Shown here: piece after piece, positions 5,616 to 7,096 of the stretch
How positions within the stretch are numbered: position 1 is the first letter of the stretch
Layout: each line of letters opens with the position of its first letter
Assembly (NCBI GenBank): GCA_009839775.1
Contig: VXOZ01000149.1
Span: forward strand, 1 to 7,096
Length of the DNA stretch: 7,096 nucleotides
From: Chloroflexota bacterium
GTDB lineage: Bacteria > Chloroflexota > UBA11872 > VXOZ01
Direction of reading: 5' to 3'
Made by a program: the position numbers and the translations under genes
The notes under the pieces: model-generated
Seen by the model: only the letters and a program-made list of their open reading frames with translations
What the model was told of the DNA's origin: nothing
Databases searched by the model: none

Positions 5616-6569
5616 ATGGCTCGGTTTCTGACGGAAGACCACGTACGGCAACTGCTGCCCATGGATGAGGCGCTGGCGCAGGTGGAGGCCTGTTTCCATG
5701 CCTTGGGTACGGGGCAGGCCCGCAACCAGCCGCGCCGCCGCATTCGCTTGCCCGACGGCATGATGCACGTCATGTCGGCCGGCGACGTGGGGCTCGGCGT
5801 GTTCGGACACAAGGTCTATACCACCACGCGACGCGGCGCGCGGTTCTTGGTCACGCTCTATAGCACGGACGACGGCCGGCCGCTGGCCGTGCTGGAAGCC
5901 AGTCTGCTTGGCGCGATTCGCACCGGCGCTGCCAGCGGTATTGCTACCAAGTATCTTGCTAGCTCAGACGCATCCGTGTTGGGCGTGCTCGGCACCGGCC
6001 GGCAGGCGCCGACGCAGATACAGGCGGTCTGCGCGGTGCGGCCGATAGAACGGGTACTCGTGTACAGCCGGAACGCGGAAAAGCGAGAGGCTTTTGCCCA
6101 AGAGATGGCGGCGTCTTTGGGGATCGCGGTTGAGGCAGCGGACAGCGCGCAAGAGGCGGTAGCGTCTGCGGATGTAGTGGCAGCGATTACGGACAGCAAG
6201 CGGCCGGTGCTGGCGGGCGCGTGGCTCAAGCCCGGCGCCCACGTGAACGCCGCCGGCAACAACATGCTCGCGGAGCAGGAACTAGACGTCGAGGTCTTCC
6301 GCCGCGCCTGGCTCATCACCACCGACTCGCTGGAGGGCGCAAAGCTCGAATGCGGCGACCTGCTGGCGGCGGTGGAGCCGGGCAGCGTGCAGTGGGAGGA
6401 CGTGGTCGAGATCGGCCAGGTGGTGGCAGGCAGGCATCCGGTCGACCGCCCCGCCGACGCGATTACGGTCTATGAATCCCAAGGTATCGCCGCGGAAGAC
6501 CTCTACGCCGCCGTGCACGTGCTCCGCAAAGCCGAGGCGGAGGGGATTGGCACGGAACTGCCGTTCTAG
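5616..6569 (+). CDS. Ornithine cyclodeaminase / mu-crystallin family oxidoreductase
   Basis: This 317-residue cytosolic NAD(P)-dependent enzyme is of normal length. The family includes ornithine cyclodeaminase, archaeal alanine dehydrogenase, ketimine reductases and opine-type synthases. Visible features are Lys66 in GHKVYT, Arg102 in the AIRTGAASGIATKYLA block, and the Rossmann nucleotide loop GTGRQA (126-131). After these come VYSR (149-152), GAHVNAAGNN (207-216) with ELD (222-224), and a C-terminal ITVYESQGIAAEDLYAA block. That block usually reads F-D-S-x-G; here Y-E-S replaces it, a mild departure. The NAAGNN segment, often G-A/S-D in relatives, may reflect a different substrate, so ornithine should not be assumed. 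The ATG is supported by AGGAG (5603-5607) 8 bases upstream. No linked amino-acid gene reveals the substrate. Confidence 0.92.
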   Translation: MARFLTEDHVRQLLPMDEALAQVEACFHALGTGQARNQPRRRIRLPDGMMHVMSAGDVGLGVFGHKVYTTTRRGARFLVTLYSTDDGRPLAVLEASLLGAIRTGAASGIATKYLASSDASVLGVLGTGRQAPTQIQAVCAVRPIERVLVYSRNAEKREAFAQEMAASLGIAVEAADSAQEAVASADVVAAITDSKRPVLAGAWLKPGAHVNAAGNNMLAEQELDVEVFRRAWLITTDSLEGAKLECGDLLAAVEPGSVQWEDVVEIGQVVAGRHPVDRPADAITVYESQGIAAEDLYAAVHVLRKAEAEGIGTELPF

Positions 6570-6584
6570 CGCGGCATGTTCGCA

Positions 6585-6613
6585 TATGTATTGGGCACGC
6601 AGCCAATTGCATA
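6585..6613. terminator. Hairpin between convergent genes, possible bidirectional terminator
   Basis: TATG (6585-6588) plus ATTGG (6590-6594) pair with CCAAT (6603-6607) plus CATA (6610-6613), giving 9 pairs around a small internal loop and an 8-base apical loop. It lies in the 79-base gap between the stops of the two convergent genes. There is no T-run on either side, so termination strength is doubtful. Confidence 0.35.
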
Positions 6614-6648
6614 CTACACGCGCCAAGCATTCGGAGCGGTACTATCCG

Positions 6649-7053
6649 CTAGAGTCCCAAGTCTTCCGAGATGCCTTGCAGGGCGACCAGGTTAATGGCG
6701 GCAAAATCCGGCAGCGTGAAGCCAATGCCGCTGCAGGTCTCGATCTCCTCGCGCTTGGCGGAGGCGGCGAAGGCCTTTTCCTTGTACTTGCGCATCACGA
6801 ATTTCGGCGTTACTGAGGCCAGCTTCTTATCTGGGCGCACCAGGGCGCACGCGATGATGAGGCCGGAGAGGTTGTCGCAGGCGTAGAGTGCCTTATCCAT
6901 CAGGCTTTCGCGGGGCACGCCGTGCTCGTCGCTGTGGGCGCGGACGGCGTGGATCACGCGGGGGTCGCAGTTGCGCTCTTCCAGCAGCTTCGCCATGAGC
7001 AGTGTGTGCTGGGCCGGGTCTTTTTCCGTGGCTTCATAATCGGCGTCGTGCAT
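6649..7053 (-). CDS. HD-domain hydrolase (COG2316-like), N-terminus missing or frame-disrupted
   Basis: This is the C-terminal three quarters of an HD-superfamily metal-dependent phosphohydrolase, a family acting on phosphoester substrates that are mostly undefined. The HD dyad appears as MHDADYE at residues 2-3 of the ATG-initiated frame. Further probable ligands or conserved residues are His16, His35, His40, His44 and Asp60 in ALYACDNLSGLI. The remainder (LVRPDKKLASV, KYKEKAFAASAKREEI) fits predicted HD hydrolases of about 180 residues. The ATG at 7053 cannot be a natural start for a full protein: it would place the HD dyad at the very N-terminus and lose the first helix with its metal-binding His. 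The preceding codons encode DEDLWGLAGL, good family sequence, but an in-frame TAA follows at 7095-7093. The 3' end is intact and converges on the cyclodeaminase-family gene. Confidence 0.75.
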   Translation of the reverse strand: MHDADYEATEKDPAQHTLLMAKLLEERNCDPRVIHAVRAHSDEHGVPRESLMDKALYACDNLSGLIIACALVRPDKKLASVTPKFVMRKYKEKAFAASAKREEIETCSGIGFTLPDFAAINLVALQGISEDLGL

Positions 7054-7096
7054 CAGGCCCGCCAGCCCCCACAGGTCTTCATCCTGAGTCTTTTAC
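7054..7096 (-). pseudogene. Continuation of the HD-domain gene with an in-frame stop or frameshift
   Basis: Read in the HD frame, these bases encode K-T-Q-D-E-D-L-W-G-L-A-G-L after a TAA at 7095-7093. The homology-like block is therefore open, then abruptly closed. Removing one base restores an open path: dropping one C of 7083-7084 gives V-K-D-S-D-E-D-L-W, and dropping one T of the 7091-7094 run gives V-K-T-Q-D-E-D-L-W. Whether this is a real mutation or a sequencing/assembly error cannot be decided because the window ends here. Confidence 0.45.

Overview
The window is a GC-rich bacterial chromosomal segment. It carries housekeeping genes (DNA polymerase III delta subunit, ribosomal protein S20), three genes of broad families (a HAD hydrolase, a DUF418 membrane protein, an ornithine cyclodeaminase-like enzyme), a small unrecognised protein, and the C-terminal part of an HD-domain hydrolase. 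Strong G/C preference at third codon positions, Shine-Dalgarno sites, GTG and TTG starts and a TATAAT-type promoter all indicate a bacterium. The phylum cannot be fixed from this sequence. Gene-poor gaps full of palindromic dispersed repeats suggest a free-living or host-associated uncultured lineage such as Chloroflexota, but that is a guess.

Layout: HAD hydrolase (179-916, +) and holA (1131-2105, +) lead into a repeat-rich convergence zone (2106-2843) facing rpsT (2844-3119, -), which has a TTG start and its own extended -10 promoter. Upstream of rpsT on the same strand is an unknown 100-residue protein (3214-3516, -). A gene-free stretch (3517-3995) holds more repeats and a potentially structured leader before the DUF418 membrane protein (3996-5267, +; GTG start). 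After a 348-base gap with one plausible promoter comes the ornithine cyclodeaminase/mu-crystallin family enzyme (5616-6569, +). It converges on the HD-domain gene (6649-7053, -), whose reading frame breaks close to the right edge of the window.

The genes do not form an obvious single pathway or operon. Spacings are wide and strands alternate, so most appear to be separate transcription units. holA and rpsT are neighbours in many bacteria, and that pairing is the only recognisable conserved context.

No defence system, CRISPR array, tRNA, rRNA or intact insertion sequence was seen. The points most worth checking are the broken N-terminus of the HD-domain gene, the density and nesting of several palindromic repeat families, the structured leader ahead of the DUF418 gene, and the unknown protein next to rpsT.
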